Counted from the first letter of the stretch, positions 19,216 to 29,560 are shown. The stretch: 30,066 nt of DNA from Chara braunii (GCA_003427395.1 BFEA01000820.1:343341-373406); one strand, 5' to 3'. Notes: generated from the letters alone by a model not told the origin. Numbers and translations are program-made.

Positions 19216-20450
19216 CCTAAATCCTCCATCTTTACGGGCCGACTTTCTTCCTCAGGGAACCTTGGGCCAAATCTCTTTTCTCTAAACTTCACTCATCGGC
19301 CAGTGATTGGGCGTGCAACCTCTTGTATCCGTGTGATGGCGAGCGCTGCCTTGTTCCTTGGGTCCCGGGGTTGTACCGTCTTTAGTGCAATGCCCGCTTC
19401 ATCTTGACGCTTGATAAAAAGCATTTGACTACCGTCTGGTCGCTCTACGGTGACAGCGTGTACGAAGCTAAGCCAGGTGCGTCCTAATAGGATCTCCGCA
19501 CTGCAATCCTTGACTGCGAACAAAGGCATTTCGACCCCGACGCCACATAAGTCAGTAGTCACCTTGTGGCTTACCCCTACCACCTCTTGTCTTTTGGCAT
19601 CCGCTGTCTCGATCTCGAACTTGTTTGATTGATCCAAATCGAGTTTGACGCGCTTTGCAAGCTCCTCGTCGATAATAATCGCCTTACAGTTGTTATCTAT
19701 CACTCCTTGCAGAGTCACCTGGTCGTTGAGTACCTTATCAACGACACCACTTCCTAGAACATATAATTTTTCAGGAGCAACTCCCTCTCGTCCATCCAGG
19801 TATAGTGTCACAACTCTATCTGCTCTACGAATGGATTCTTCAGTTCTTGCGCTAGATATGGCCACCACTAGTGGTTCAGTAGTCGAAACTCTGAGTATCT
19901 CATCTCCTAACGATATGCGCGTCTTCCTAGTAATTGCTTGAAGCTCGTCTCGTGCTGCTCTCGATGCCGCTAGATACTCCATAAGGGTGCATTGCATTGG
20001 CCGTCTCAGTGCTCTCCTCAGAGGTTCCACCGTGTCAATATCATCCAGAGTGCTCTTCATCACAAATTTCTTCATTCCTCTGTTCCTCGAGGAAACTACT
20101 CCCTCTTCTCCTTCCACCTTCCCTCCTTTGTCCATCATGACCATATCCATGTCTGGCTTCTTAGAAGAAGCTCCCCGTGATCTGGTTGCTGCAAGTCTAA
20201 TAGGAGTCCTCGAGCTCTCCTCATCTGAACTAAAGATGAATCTGACACTCTTGACTGCTTCTTTGCCTCTTTAAGACCTCCTCCTTGCATCCACATTCTC
20301 CTTCATCGAAGGAAACATGGATACATCTCCCATGTCATCTGCCCACTAAACATATTTCCTATCGTCAAGTACGACTATTACATCTTCTATAGCCTTTCGG
20401 AGGTCAGGACAATCTCTCTTTACGTGACCATCGGACCGACAAAATACGCA
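19216..20450 (-). pseudogene. Protease and zinc-knuckle region of element D
   Basis: Read on the - strand from 20450 downward in one frame: CCHC knuckle CVFCRSDGHVKRDC (20409-20450), in-frame stops near 20348 and 20273, then a 285-codon open stretch 20150-19293 and a further coding-like segment to 19216. This holds TVEPLRRALRRPMQCTLMEYLAAS, the region that precedes the protease in many Ty3-like gag-pol proteins, and a retroviral-type aspartic protease: GVIDNNCKAIIIDEELAK (Asp codon 19695-19697), FEIETADA, and ILLGRTWL near the end. The expected D-S/T-G triad reads D-N-N, so activity is doubtful. RT is missing: the element is cut where B begins. It differs clearly from A, B and C. Confidence 0.78.
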
Positions 20451-20469
20451 TGTATTACGAGGAGTCAGT

Positions 20470-21003
20470 GGTTTTTTTGTCGAGACGTCCATTAGATCCT
20501 CTGCGGCCTACGCAGGGAGATCTGGCATCTCTCTTTCATCGTCCCCTCGAATCGTCTTGTCGGTCTTTGTCACGGTCATATCGCCCGCTCGAGTCATCTC
20601 GACGATCCTTATCTCGGTCATATCTCCCTCTGGAATTGTCTGGACGGTCTCTGTCACGATTCGTTCTCTCGTATCTGCCTTGCGTATCGCTCCGACGATC
20701 CCTATCTCGATCGTTCCTCTCGAATCTCACACGAGTATCGTCTAGATGATCTTTGTCAGCTCTCTCATATCTCCCTCTAGAGTCGTTTTAGCATCTCTTT
20801 TTTCCTTACTCCAGTCATATCTTCCGTGAGAGTCATCTCGACGTTCTCGGGGATCATCTTTATCCTTATCATATCGCAGGCTTTGTGGGTATCAAGGGCT
20901 GTATCGATTCTCTCTCCCTTTTTCATATTCTTGTCTCTCCCTCGATCCTCTATCTCATCTATCCCAATCCCCTCGGTCTCCAGCCCTCTTGTAGTTCTTG
21001 TTT
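20470..21003 (-). pseudogene. Arg/Asp-rich repeat region of element D gag
   Basis: On the - strand this encodes repeated units of the type RYDRDKDRRDDSSG, in DNA repeats of about 45-52 bp between about 20540 and 20780, with a related, more diverged unit up to 21003. Frames change between units. It lies just upstream of the CCHC knuckle, the place of basic RNA-binding tracts in Gag proteins. Alternating Arg/Asp resembles the RD motifs of RNA-binding proteins. Function is inferred from composition and position. Confidence 0.65.
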
Positions 21004-21915
21004 CCTCTCTCTGTGTATGTGTGCTGTTGGAAACACCACTGACGAGATCGGAGTGACTGTATGTACGGTGTTGTACGCCAGACATACAGATTCGAGAAGT
21101 ACTCCATAGGACAACTTCATGGGGGGAAACTCCTCAGGAGGCAGGGAGGAGGTTGAGAGAAACGCTAAGTACGTAATATTGTACGTGACTCGTATGAGAG
21201 CTATAGGAGCTTTATTCGCCTTGAAGAAGATGGTGGACAGGTGCACAACTCTTGATACATCGGTGACACCCGAGGCAGAGATACTTAGAGAGGTTTTCTC
21301 GGTGTGTGAGGAAACATGCAATCATATAAGAGGCTTTCGGGTGTTAAGTGAATAAGTATTGCTGAGGGACGATTTGGGCATGAGGATAAGGTTGATATGA
21401 AAAATGAGGATGTGGGGAGAGTGAAGAGAGAAGTACTAGATTCGGTTTAATAGCTGCATTCAAAGCACCAATAGAAGGGTATTGGGCCAGGTGGCTAACA
21501 GCAGAAGAGGACATCTTGCTGAGGGTGGAAGAGAGGACAAAGGAATTAGGTGCTCTTTATAAAGAGGAGAGGGAAGCTATAGCACGATGGAGGAACGAGT
21601 TCTTGGCAAGAGTTGCAAGTCGTGAGCAGGCGAGTACGTGAGGAGGGAAGTAGAACTAATGGACTGTGGCGGCTCAAGTAAACGAAGATATACATTCGCT
21701 GCGGAAGGGAAGCTGGAAGGGACGGTCGCTCCCGTGAGAGTTATCTCGATGATCTCGGGGATAATCTTTATCGTTATCATATCGTGGGCTCTGTGGGTGT
21801 CGAGGGCTGTATTGATTCTCTCTCCCTTTTTCGTATTCATGTCTCTCCCTCAATCCTCTATCTCGACTATGCCAATCCTCTCAGTCTCTAGCCCTCTTGT
21901 AGTTCTCCTCTCCTC
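20815..21915 (-). repeat. ~190-bp direct repeats (20815-21003 and 21728-21915) flanking an inverted gag fragment
   Basis: Both copies begin at a CCGTGAGAG block and run through CTCGGGGAT, TGTGGGTGTCGAGGGCTG-like and CTAGCCCTCTTGTAGTT-like blocks to a CTCTCTCT end. They are in the same orientation (the - strand is coding) and differ by scattered substitutions. The DNA between them, 21004-21727, is the opposite-orientation gag fragment. Confidence 0.8.
21004..21727 (+). pseudogene. Inverted gag fragment of element D
   Basis: A + strand copy of the region found on the - strand at 26698-27391. Both encode GNTTDEIGV, the stretch AKYVILY..RMRAIGALFALKK, MVDRCTTLDTSVTPEAEILR and VCEETCNHI, then ARW..AEED-type helical sequence to ASREQAST. 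The stretch 21119-21355 is open. Frameshifts occur before and after. The protein is helical and unlike Gag of A-C; I assign it to element D Gag by linkage to the knuckle and protease. Confidence 0.75.
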
Positions 21916-22039
21916 TCTCTCGGGCCTTATATCCAACCAGCATCCATGGATTCCTATCTTCTACATCTCTCCACTCCGGATCTCTAAGGTCCCACCTCAA
22001 GGAATAGGGAACTTCACCTCCCTTCTCGCGTTAGGTAGT
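21728..22039. other. Second Arg/Asp-repeat copy and junction with LTR C
   Basis: 21728-21915 is the second ~190-bp repeat copy. 21916-22039 has no assigned identity. The LTR C start lies within or just after it, but no clean TG boundary could be set by comparison with LTR A. Confidence 0.5.
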
Positions 22040-22971
22040 CGGCCGGTTCTTGGTGCGAGGCCACTGCCTTTATGTGCCCCATAAGGCCCCATTTTGCAGC
22101 CCGTCGACCGCCCTAAGTGAAGGCAGGCTCGACGAGGCCCTCAGGGCCCTATTCTGGCCATCACGCAACTCAAGGAAATTCAGGCAGTTGCGCATCGCTA
22201 GTTGGTTGAGTGAACCAGGCCCTGGGCCACCTGTGTGAATGTATGTGAAGCAGGCCCTGGGCTGGATACGGGTACTGGGCCAAATACAGGCCAAAGGCAG
22301 TTGGGCGCATGCAACCACCTCAGGACCAACGCTTGTACTCGTCGTGCTGGGCCTCAGGCTACCGGGGCGTACTGGAAGCTTCCTGGGACTGGACGCAGGC
22401 AAGCCACTTCGATATAGCAAAGGGCCTGCTTCCGCATTCCTCACTCGGGTGCCGGCTGCATGCTGCGCAAGCGCTGCTGCGCTATTTGCTGGCTGGCGCC
22501 TACACTCTCACGGGCGAGCATGGAAGGAGCACGCGGCCATAGCCAAGCTGCGCTGCTGTAAGCTGGGTGAGGCGCAGGGTGGTCCTTGGGTGCCAGTGGC
22601 ATCTGTGTGTTGGGGAACGAGGTTGTGAGTGTGGCGAGAGACATACCTGGTGCTGGAAGCGTGCGACATTGGTCGTTGTATGCTCGTACATCGGGAAAGT
22701 TGTTGACGTCATCTTTCGGCATCGTAGTATAGGCTAGATAGGATCTGCCACTTGTAGTCTGGGCGTCGAGCGCCAGATAGGATATCAACTCTGGTTCTCC
22801 GGTGATGATGATGGGACTATTTCAACATTGTCAATTATGAACACTTGGTGTGTTCTTATTTGATGAATCTCGTGATGCAATTCAGCTGTTGGTTCGAGGT
22901 CACGACTATCTGGACTCATATGAATGATGTTGTTTGATTGCTGAAGTTCACTATTGCTCATCTTCCTCGCA
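22040..22971 (+). repeat. 5' LTR of element C
   Basis: Diverged homologue of LTR A and B: shared TTTTGCAGC and CCGCCCTAAGTGAAGGC near 22095-22125, GGCAGTTGCG...GTTGGTTGA near 22182, the CCATAGCC...AGCTGGGTGAGGCGCAGG block near 22537-22580, ACATACCTGGT near 22644 and GGCGTCGAGCGCCA near 22761. It ends CA at 22971. The left boundary is uncertain by some tens of bases. Confidence 0.75.
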
Positions 22972-22974
22972 ATT

Positions 22975-22985
22975 TGGTATCGGAG
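22975..22985 (+). promoter_or_regulatory. Primer-binding site of element C
   Basis: TGGTATCGGAG, three bases after the LTR end, differs by one base from the TGGTATCAGAG complementary to the 3' end of plant initiator Met-tRNA. This is the primer type usual for plant Ty3/gypsy elements. Confidence 0.8.
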
Positions 22986-24514
22986 TTGTGGTACGTTTGC
23001 GCTCATCTAGCGCTCGTCTTCTGCCTGGTACGGTACATACATGCAGTCTGCTTGGTGAGTTTGGCCGTAAGTGGTGTGTAGTGAGGAGGGCGGAGGCGAG
23101 TGTTTGGCAACCCAGGAGGTGAGGGGATCGAAAGGAAGGCTACGTGGGGTAATGTGGTTTGGACAGTGTGATGAGAGCTATCTAATATGCGATTGATGCT
23201 GAGGTGGAACGGAGAGATAATGCTGGTTGTGCCGATGCAGTGACTGGTCATCGCAATCGCCATAAGGTCATCTGGTGAGATTATCTTTGTGGTTGGGGGC
23301 AACTATTTGAGGTACGTTGCTCTTAACCTTATCTACCCTCTCCGACACTTCTTATCGTGAGGTTGTGTGTTCCTTCTTGAGAGTCCTCTCATTGTGAGGT
23401 GTCGAGTGCGCTCAACCTCAAGAGTTGGCAATGTTCATGTGGAGCATCTGGGAGAAGATGGGCGGAGCTTTCTGAAGGGCCCTGGATGAAGCACTGGGTC
23501 ACAGTCACCATGCCAACCCACAGGGAGTAGAGCACACATGCCTTGCTGCTTGTCCTTTGTTCGGTTTGTTGCGCTGTTAGATGGGTACTGATGGGCAGGC
23601 CAGCCCTTAAGGGAGACGAGACCGGGCGTCTTTAAATAAGCACCGGAAGGGGAACCATTGGCTGTATTCGTCGTCCGACTGACGTAAAAAAATTCTTGGA
23701 GTCACTTGGGGGCGGACTTTAAATTGCCTCTGGATCAGCCAATGGTTGTAAGGCTCGCTGGTTGCGAGGATAATCCAGTGCAGGGCTGGCCAGCTCAGGA
23801 GATACTCGGGGCACAGGGGTGGGCCGGACACACCTTTAGACACGTGACGCTCTCCAGATTGCTCAGGGACGCTGTCGTCAAGTGATACTCAGCAGATTGC
23901 TCAGGGACGCTGTCGTCAAGTGATACTCAGGGGAACTAAGGGAGGGGTAAATTCCAGGTGATAAGTTCGAGAAAATTCCATGCTGTCCTATCCACACAAA
24001 TAATTCTACTTTTATGTTTTGATTAGTTAGGTGTACAGCCATTGACATCTGACAGACAACATTAGTTAGAACTGTTTCTTGTTCATGATGCTTCTGTTTG
24101 CGAAATCTTCAAACTAAAAATAGTTTTATTTGTAGGAATCCGACTTACCTGTTGACCCGAATGTAAAGTCTCCGAAATAGCCACCAGTTAATTGGCATGT
24201 GCACTACGCTGCGGTAGGCACCTAGAGTGCATTAGTGCAGATTGTGTACAGGGTTGTAGCTTTTAGTTAGGTGTACAACCATTGACATCTGACAGACAAC
24301 ATTAGTTAGAATTGTTTCTTGTTCATGATGCTTCTGTTTGCGAACTAGTCTAGGAATCCGACTTGCCTGTTGACTCGAATGTAAAGTCTCCAAAATAGCC
24401 ACCAGTTAATTGGCATGTGCATTAGTGCAGATTGTGCAGTAGGCACCTAGAGTGCATTAGTGCAGATAGGCACCTAGAGTGCATTAGTGCAGATTGTGTA
24501 CAGGGTTGTAGCTT
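22986..24514 (+). other. Leader of element C with tandem repeats
   Basis: Non-coding. From about 23165 it aligns with the leaders of A and B (GTGGTTGGGGGCA at 23290, the GTCCTCTC block at 23380). It contains a 37-bp duplication (23856 and 23893) and a 240-bp tandem duplication (24025-24264 and 24265 onward) that includes the end of the leader, plus three copies of AGGCACCTAGAGTGCATTAG (about 24222, 24441, 24469). Confidence 0.8.
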
Positions 24515-26255
24515 ATGAGCGACGAGGAGGACACTGGAGAGGACGACCGGAGGATATTGTGATCGGCTAGACGCCCAATTGCCCACTTGGCATTAGGACC
24601 AGAAGGCGACAGATTTCTGTTCCGCCAGCTTAGGGAGAGGCAGCAGCAGCAGAGGAGGGCTAGAGCAGCAGAGGCTAGCAGGGCACTTGCGAGTGAAGCT
24701 GCAGCTTCAGAAGCCATGGCCACCTCAGCACAGCAGTCCACTCAGGCCGGTAGTTCAAGGTCTGTTGGGTCAATGGTCGCGCAGACCTAGAATCAGTCCA
24801 CTCAGGCCGGTAGTTCAGGGTCTGTTGGGTCAATGGTCGAGCAGACCCAGAGTCAGTCCACTGGCGTCATGGCGAGCCAGCCACTAGTGTTAACTCCCGA
24901 TGAGATGGCGATACAACAAGCAACATTGTAGGAGGCACAGCTGCAGAAGGCGTTAGGAGATATAAAAGCGGAGAAAGATAGGATGATTAGAAGAAGAGCC
25001 AGGATGCAACATAGACAAGCGGACGTTAGTGAGTTAGAGGAGATGGACCTGATGCACGTGACGGATGATGTGAGGATCATCCGGTCTGTCCTGTTGAATG
25101 TAGTGGAGATGCAGGACCAGCAAACAACCATCCTTCAGGACATCTAGCGAAGTCTGGCCCTGTTGGTTGGGCGAGCGCCAGCAACGTCACCAATGTTCGG
25201 GCCTGGTGCCTGGCCCGTTGTACATCCTCCTCCTTATGTCCCACCGGTGATTGGGGTATCCCCATATATAGCTCCATCATCGATTGCGATCGTTTCCCTG
25301 GGCATGTCGCTACCAGGAGGGGTATCAGCAGGAACTAGTTTGCAGGTTCCTGTACAGACAGTGTACACCCAATCTCCGTTGCAGGTTGCGGTCACCACGC
25401 AGCCTGTTGTCTCGCAGCTTGTGCAGCCACAGGGCACACAGCCCCAACAGCTAGCACAGCAACTTGTGTCACAGGGTCCACAGCCCGCCGTGATGCAAGG
25501 ACCGGGACAAACACAGTGGGTTCCAAAGACGGTCATTGCCGCTCCGAAACCCTTCACAGGGGACAAGAGAGGCGAAGACCTCGACACATGGTTGAGGTCG
25601 GTGCCAGTCTATGTCAGGTGTAAACTTACCTTGCCGCACGAAGAAGTGCTTGTGGCTGCTTCCTACCTAGAGGGTAGCGCAGCAAGATGGTTGAGTGGTT
25701 TAGTGCAGCTCCAGGGGTATGGTCGTGACTTCCGCGCTTGGGCGGTCACCCAGAAATTGGAGGATTTCCTGAAGATGGTGGAGGAAAGGTGGCACGATCC
25801 TCAGGAGGCCCAAAGGGCCACTGATGCGATCCTGACACTGCACACGAGGCAGTTTAAGTCAGTAAGGGAAGCCACCGACGCTGTTGAGCGTCTGATCTGT
25901 GTCCCAGGGGTGCGCTATGACCCCTCAGGTTCTACTTACCTTCTCTTTGCCTCTCAGGAACCAGTTGGCAAGTCAGGCCAACATCAATATGCACAACTTT
26001 CCTTCGTTTAGCAAGATGGCCCTAGACCTTGAGGCAAAGATGAGGCATGGACAGACACCCACTACGGATGGAAGGAGAAAGACACTGCCTCCTAACTGGA
26101 AGGCGGAAGGGCGCATTATGTTTGTCGATAACGATGGTTCAACCATCAAATTAGACGAACACTTCCAGGAAGGAGTAGGCTCAGAGGCTGGCAGCGCAGA
26201 AGCTTCAGAGGGTGGAGTAGTCGTTGTCGTAACTCAGAAAGGTAAGGCGACCGAT
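24515..26255 (+). pseudogene. gag: gag of element C (several stops, one frameshift, truncated)
   Basis: Start at 24515 (MSDEEDTGEDDRR), one frame to about 25920. Stops: TGA in the RIL*SARR context (about 24560), TAG at 24788-24790, TAG near 24930 and TAG near 25147. N-terminal Ala/Gln-rich helix (RQQQQRRARAAEAS), a 60-bp in-frame tandem repeat, a helical region (KALGDIKAEKDRMIRRRARM), a Pro/Gln-rich linker and the gag core from 25548 (KPFTGDKRGEDLDTWLRSVP, ARWLSGLVQ, LEDFLKMVEERWHDP). A frameshift near 25925 leads to NMHNFPSFSKMALDLEAK and RKTLPPNWKAEGRIMFVDND. It is cut at about 26245-26275 before the knuckle, where the - strand of element D begins. C is clearly more diverged from A and B than those two are from each other. 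Confidence 0.88.
24734..24853 (+). repeat. 60-bp in-frame tandem repeat in gag C
   Basis: Two 20-codon units starting CAGTCCACTCAGGCC at 24734 and 24794, with a third partial start at 24854. The first unit ends ACC TAG, the second ACC CAG, showing directly that the TAG at 24788-24790 arose from CAG. Confidence 0.88.
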
Positions 26256-29146
26256 AGACCCCGCGGAGGTTCTCTAATTAAGTTTGCTAAGACCCTATCT
26301 GCATACTCTCTAATTAAGCCTAGTAGGGTATCAAAGTTCATTTTATCTCCGCATTGCACCACCGCCTGTAAGGAGTTCACAACCTCATCATGGTAGAGTG
26401 TATTTCCCTGTAGTGTTCTAAGGGTAGCTCCCTCTGTGATGACCTTGTTCAACGCTCCGACTTCCTTCACTTGTTCCCTCTATTTGGCTTCGACTTCCTT
26501 CAACGTTTCTCTCCACAAGCGGCTAGTAGTTTGACGGTCCGATAAGATAGTGGAAAATTCAAACTTTGCTATGCGTGCTTCTTCCTCTCCCAATGAAATT
26601 GCGCACTTCCTTGCCTCAATTATTCCTCTTTAACAGCTTCTACTTCAAAAACTTGGTCTAACCTGGTCTCGTGTCTTACATATGTGCGTACATATACGAC
26701 CGTCCCTTCTTGCTTCCCTTCCGTAGCGAATGTATATCTTTGTTTACTTGAGCTGCCACAATCCATTAGTTCTACTTCCCTCCTCATGTACTCGTCTGCT
26801 CACGACTTGCATTTCTTGCCAGGAACTCATTATAGAGAGTCGCTAATTCCTTTGTCCTCTCTTCCACCCTCAGCAAGCTGTCCTCTTCTGTTGTTAGCCA
26901 CCTGGCCCAATACCCTTCTACTAGTCCTTTGACCGCAGCTACAACCCGATCTAGTACTTCTCTCTTCACTCTCCCCACATCCTCGTTTTTCATATCAACC
27001 TTATCCTCATGCCCAAATCGTCCCTCGGCAATACTTGTTCACTTCACACCCAAAAGCCTCTCTTATATGATTGCAGGTTTCCTCACACACCCAGAAAACC
27101 TCTCTAAGTATCTCTGCCTCGGGTGTCACCGATGTGTCAAGAGTTGTGCACCTGTCCACCATCTTCTTCAAGGCGAATAAAGCTCCTATAGCTCTCATAC
27201 GAGCCATGTATAGTATTACGTACTTAGCGTCTCGAAGTACTGCAAATGTCTCTCTCAACCTCCTCCCTACCTCCTCAGGGGTTTCCCTCCATGAAGTAGT
27301 CCTATGGAGTACTTCTCGAATCAGTATGTGTGACGTGCATACAATCACCCCGATCTCATCAGTGGTGTTTCCAACAACACACATACGGAGATCTCTCAGG
27401 GTTCTCTCAACTATGCTTGTCTCCTCCGCGGGTTCTAGTAATCTCGCAAAATTCTCCGTCACTATAACATAAAGCATCGATCCTAGAGGCCTAGCTCGAA
27501 CACTACTCTCTAGGACTTCTACGTCCGGCATCCCGCCTAGATGCCATGGCCACTGAGTCAGAGACAAAATGTTGTAGCTTTTGTCATGTGTCTCTAAGAA
27601 TGCGCAACAAATCCCTCTCCAATGAGATGCAATCGTCCAAAGTGATCTCCTCCCGGCGGTCTGCTATATCGGTCAAGTGTATCAATCTAGTCATGCTTTC
27701 CTTAACCCTCCGTAGCTGTCTATGGAGCTGATCACTGAAGCTTCCCATATCTCTATCACGACCTTCTCTCCCTTGACTCTTACTTTGGGCAATACTCACA
27801 GTATGGCCCGCCTCGCCCCTGCTACAGTCTCGTCGTGAAATAGATGTCCTCTCATAATCCCTCTACTCCATCCATACCATCATTTTGTAAGATACCTGCC
27901 TTTGGAACGTGAAGGCACTAACCACCTCTGGTCTCTATTCCTTTATGATTGCCCTAGCTAACTGTATGGACTCCGCCTCAATAAGATCAACCTTAGTCTT
28001 AACGCTAAGCAGAACTGTGACCGTCATTACTCGTTCACTAGCTGCCTATGTACAATCTTGGCAGGCTGTATGTGGCCCGACATTCTTGTTAGTGCCAATG
28101 CAGAGTCAACAGTTCGCTTCGCCACAAGTGATCTCTCATCTAGAGTTCATTTTTTTCGAATAGCTCCTTCAATCCATCCAGCTCCGAGAGTCCATCCAAA
28201 TCCTCCTTGAATAAGTGACTAGGGCAATTGAGTCCCGTGTACGTCATCTTTATCCGTCTCCGGCAGTAATTCACTAAGTTACTAGGTGTAACAGAGTCGT
28301 ACCAACAAGTGACGTCTACGATGTCTTACAACGTCCTCCTCGAACGGTCCCCACCGCACACAATGCAAAATATGTGTCTCGAAACCCAGGCTCGACTCCA
28401 CCTCTGAGTGCCTCGAAGGTCCTCTCAGCAGCTCTCGACAAGTGTCCTACCCCTCCATAAAGTTTGTCTATCACAAAGTTTGGTACAGCCCACCTCCTAG
28501 TCTCCGTCGGATAAAATATCTCAGTAGGAGGCCCTATCACAATTGTCGAAGCCGAACGACCAGTCACCTCTTCAACCCGTTTGTGATCCAATATAGCCCG
28601 CGCTAAGGATTCCAATCGCCACAGTCTCCTGTTGGCGCCTACTAACGACAGACCAATGTCGCAATCGAAGGTATCTCCTAATATGAGGTGACCTACAAGC
28701 TCGATCTGACAAAACCTCTTTATATCCCGCCTCTCCACGTACACAATCCAGAGGTATATGTCCGGAGCTATCCAGATCCCACAGTGCTCTAGTGGTCTTC
28801 TGTCATCCTGCTCTAGGCGTATTCCGGAGCTATCCAGATCCCACAGTGCTCTAGTNTAGTGGTCTTCTGTCATCCTGCTCTAGGCGTATTCCGGAGCTAT
28901 CCAGATCCCACAGTGCTCTAGTGGTCTTCTGTCATCCTGCTCTAGGCGTATAGGAACATGTATATCGTACCCTAGCATCGTCTCCCTAGGACCCAACAGT
29001 GGTCTAGCCTTGTACGTTCTGGACTCTAGAGTCAAAAGATAAGCCCACCACACGCTGGACTCATCGCGCATTTCCGCTCCATATGTTCCTCAGGTCTGGA
29101 AGCACATGCCAAGTCTAGGCCACCCGATATCCTCCGCGTCCGTCAT
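26255..29146 (-). pseudogene. Gag-like N-terminal region of element D (degenerate)
   Basis: Read on the - strand from the proposed Met at 29146-29144 (MTDAEDIGWPRLGMCFQT, then TGA). Open pieces follow in order: 29071-28880, 28873-28316 (GHLILGDTFDCDIGLSLVG, GVGHLSRAAERTFEALRGG), a broken stretch to 27800, 27799-27584 (QLHRQLRRVKESMTRLIHLT), 27567-27007 (the segment duplicated at 21004-21727), 26993-26784 (EGYWARWLTTEEDSLLRVEE) and 26470-26234. It is a long, helix-rich, charged protein with no domain I recognise. The order places it upstream of the Arg/Asp repeats, knuckle and protease at 19216-21003, so I read it as Gag of the same element split by the inserted block. Start and function are inferred. 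Confidence 0.6.
28761..28950. repeat. Three tandem 62-bp units in element D gag, one containing an N
   Basis: Units start TCCGGAGCTATCCAGATCCC at 28761, 28823 and 28890. They are identical by eye except for an extra NTAGT at 28856-28860 in the middle unit. Coding sequence on either side continues across one unit, so the extra copies look like a local expansion or an assembly error at a gap. Confidence 0.85.
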
Positions 29147-29560
29147 ATCCACATCTCCATCGTCAATCGGCTTGCCTCACCATGCCTCTGCTGTGTGTCC
29201 GAACAACGGGCAACGGGGGCTGTTAAAATCCGTTGAACCCCCTTGAATCGCCCAGGGGCCCCGTTGAATCCCGTTTAACGGAAAAACGGGGGTCTCCCGC
29301 TGAATCCAAAAAAACGGGATGGGCGCGTTGGGCCTTGAACACGGGGCCCTATGCGCCCAAACTTCTAAAAACAGGAAAACAAAAAAAAATTGACCTCTAT
29401 TAACAGGGTGGGGTGGCGAAAAATGGCCCTCCTTCCCAAAAATCAAACTGCAAGAGGGAAAAAAGTTGGGGCCACCCCATCCCCCAACACTGTGAGCACA
29501 TGTGTGTGCATGTGAGTGCATGTCCTCCTCTTTTTTTTTTTTCTTTTTTTTTTTTTGTTT
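29147..29560. other. Unassigned region with GTTGAA-rich block and homopolymer tract
   Basis: No gene supported. A block at about 29218-29350 repeats short CCGTTGAA/CGTTGAATCC-type words and holds an inverted CCCGTTTAACGG. A T12-C-T13 tract lies at 29531-29556, preceded by a GTG/CATG-rich stretch. The tract could be the poly(A) tail of a retroposed sequence read on the - strand; no such sequence was recognised. Confidence 0.5.

Noticed and set aside
21638-22084. 148-codon + strand ORF
   Set aside because: Mostly the complement of the Arg/Asp-rich repeat, giving an artificial hydrophobic protein.
24222-24490. Repeated AGGCACCTAGAG units as a CRISPR-like array
   Set aside because: Spacing is irregular, two copies are adjacent, and they are parts of the tandemly duplicated leader of element C.
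25234-25587. 117-codon - strand Cys/Thr-rich ORF
   Set aside because: Shadow of the Pro/Gln-rich linker and core of gag C, whose + strand frame has clear homology to A and B.
27909-28163. 84-codon + strand ORF
   Set aside because: The - strand here continues element D coding sequence (for example KTKVDLIEAESIQLARAIIKE-like helix); the + ORF has no support.
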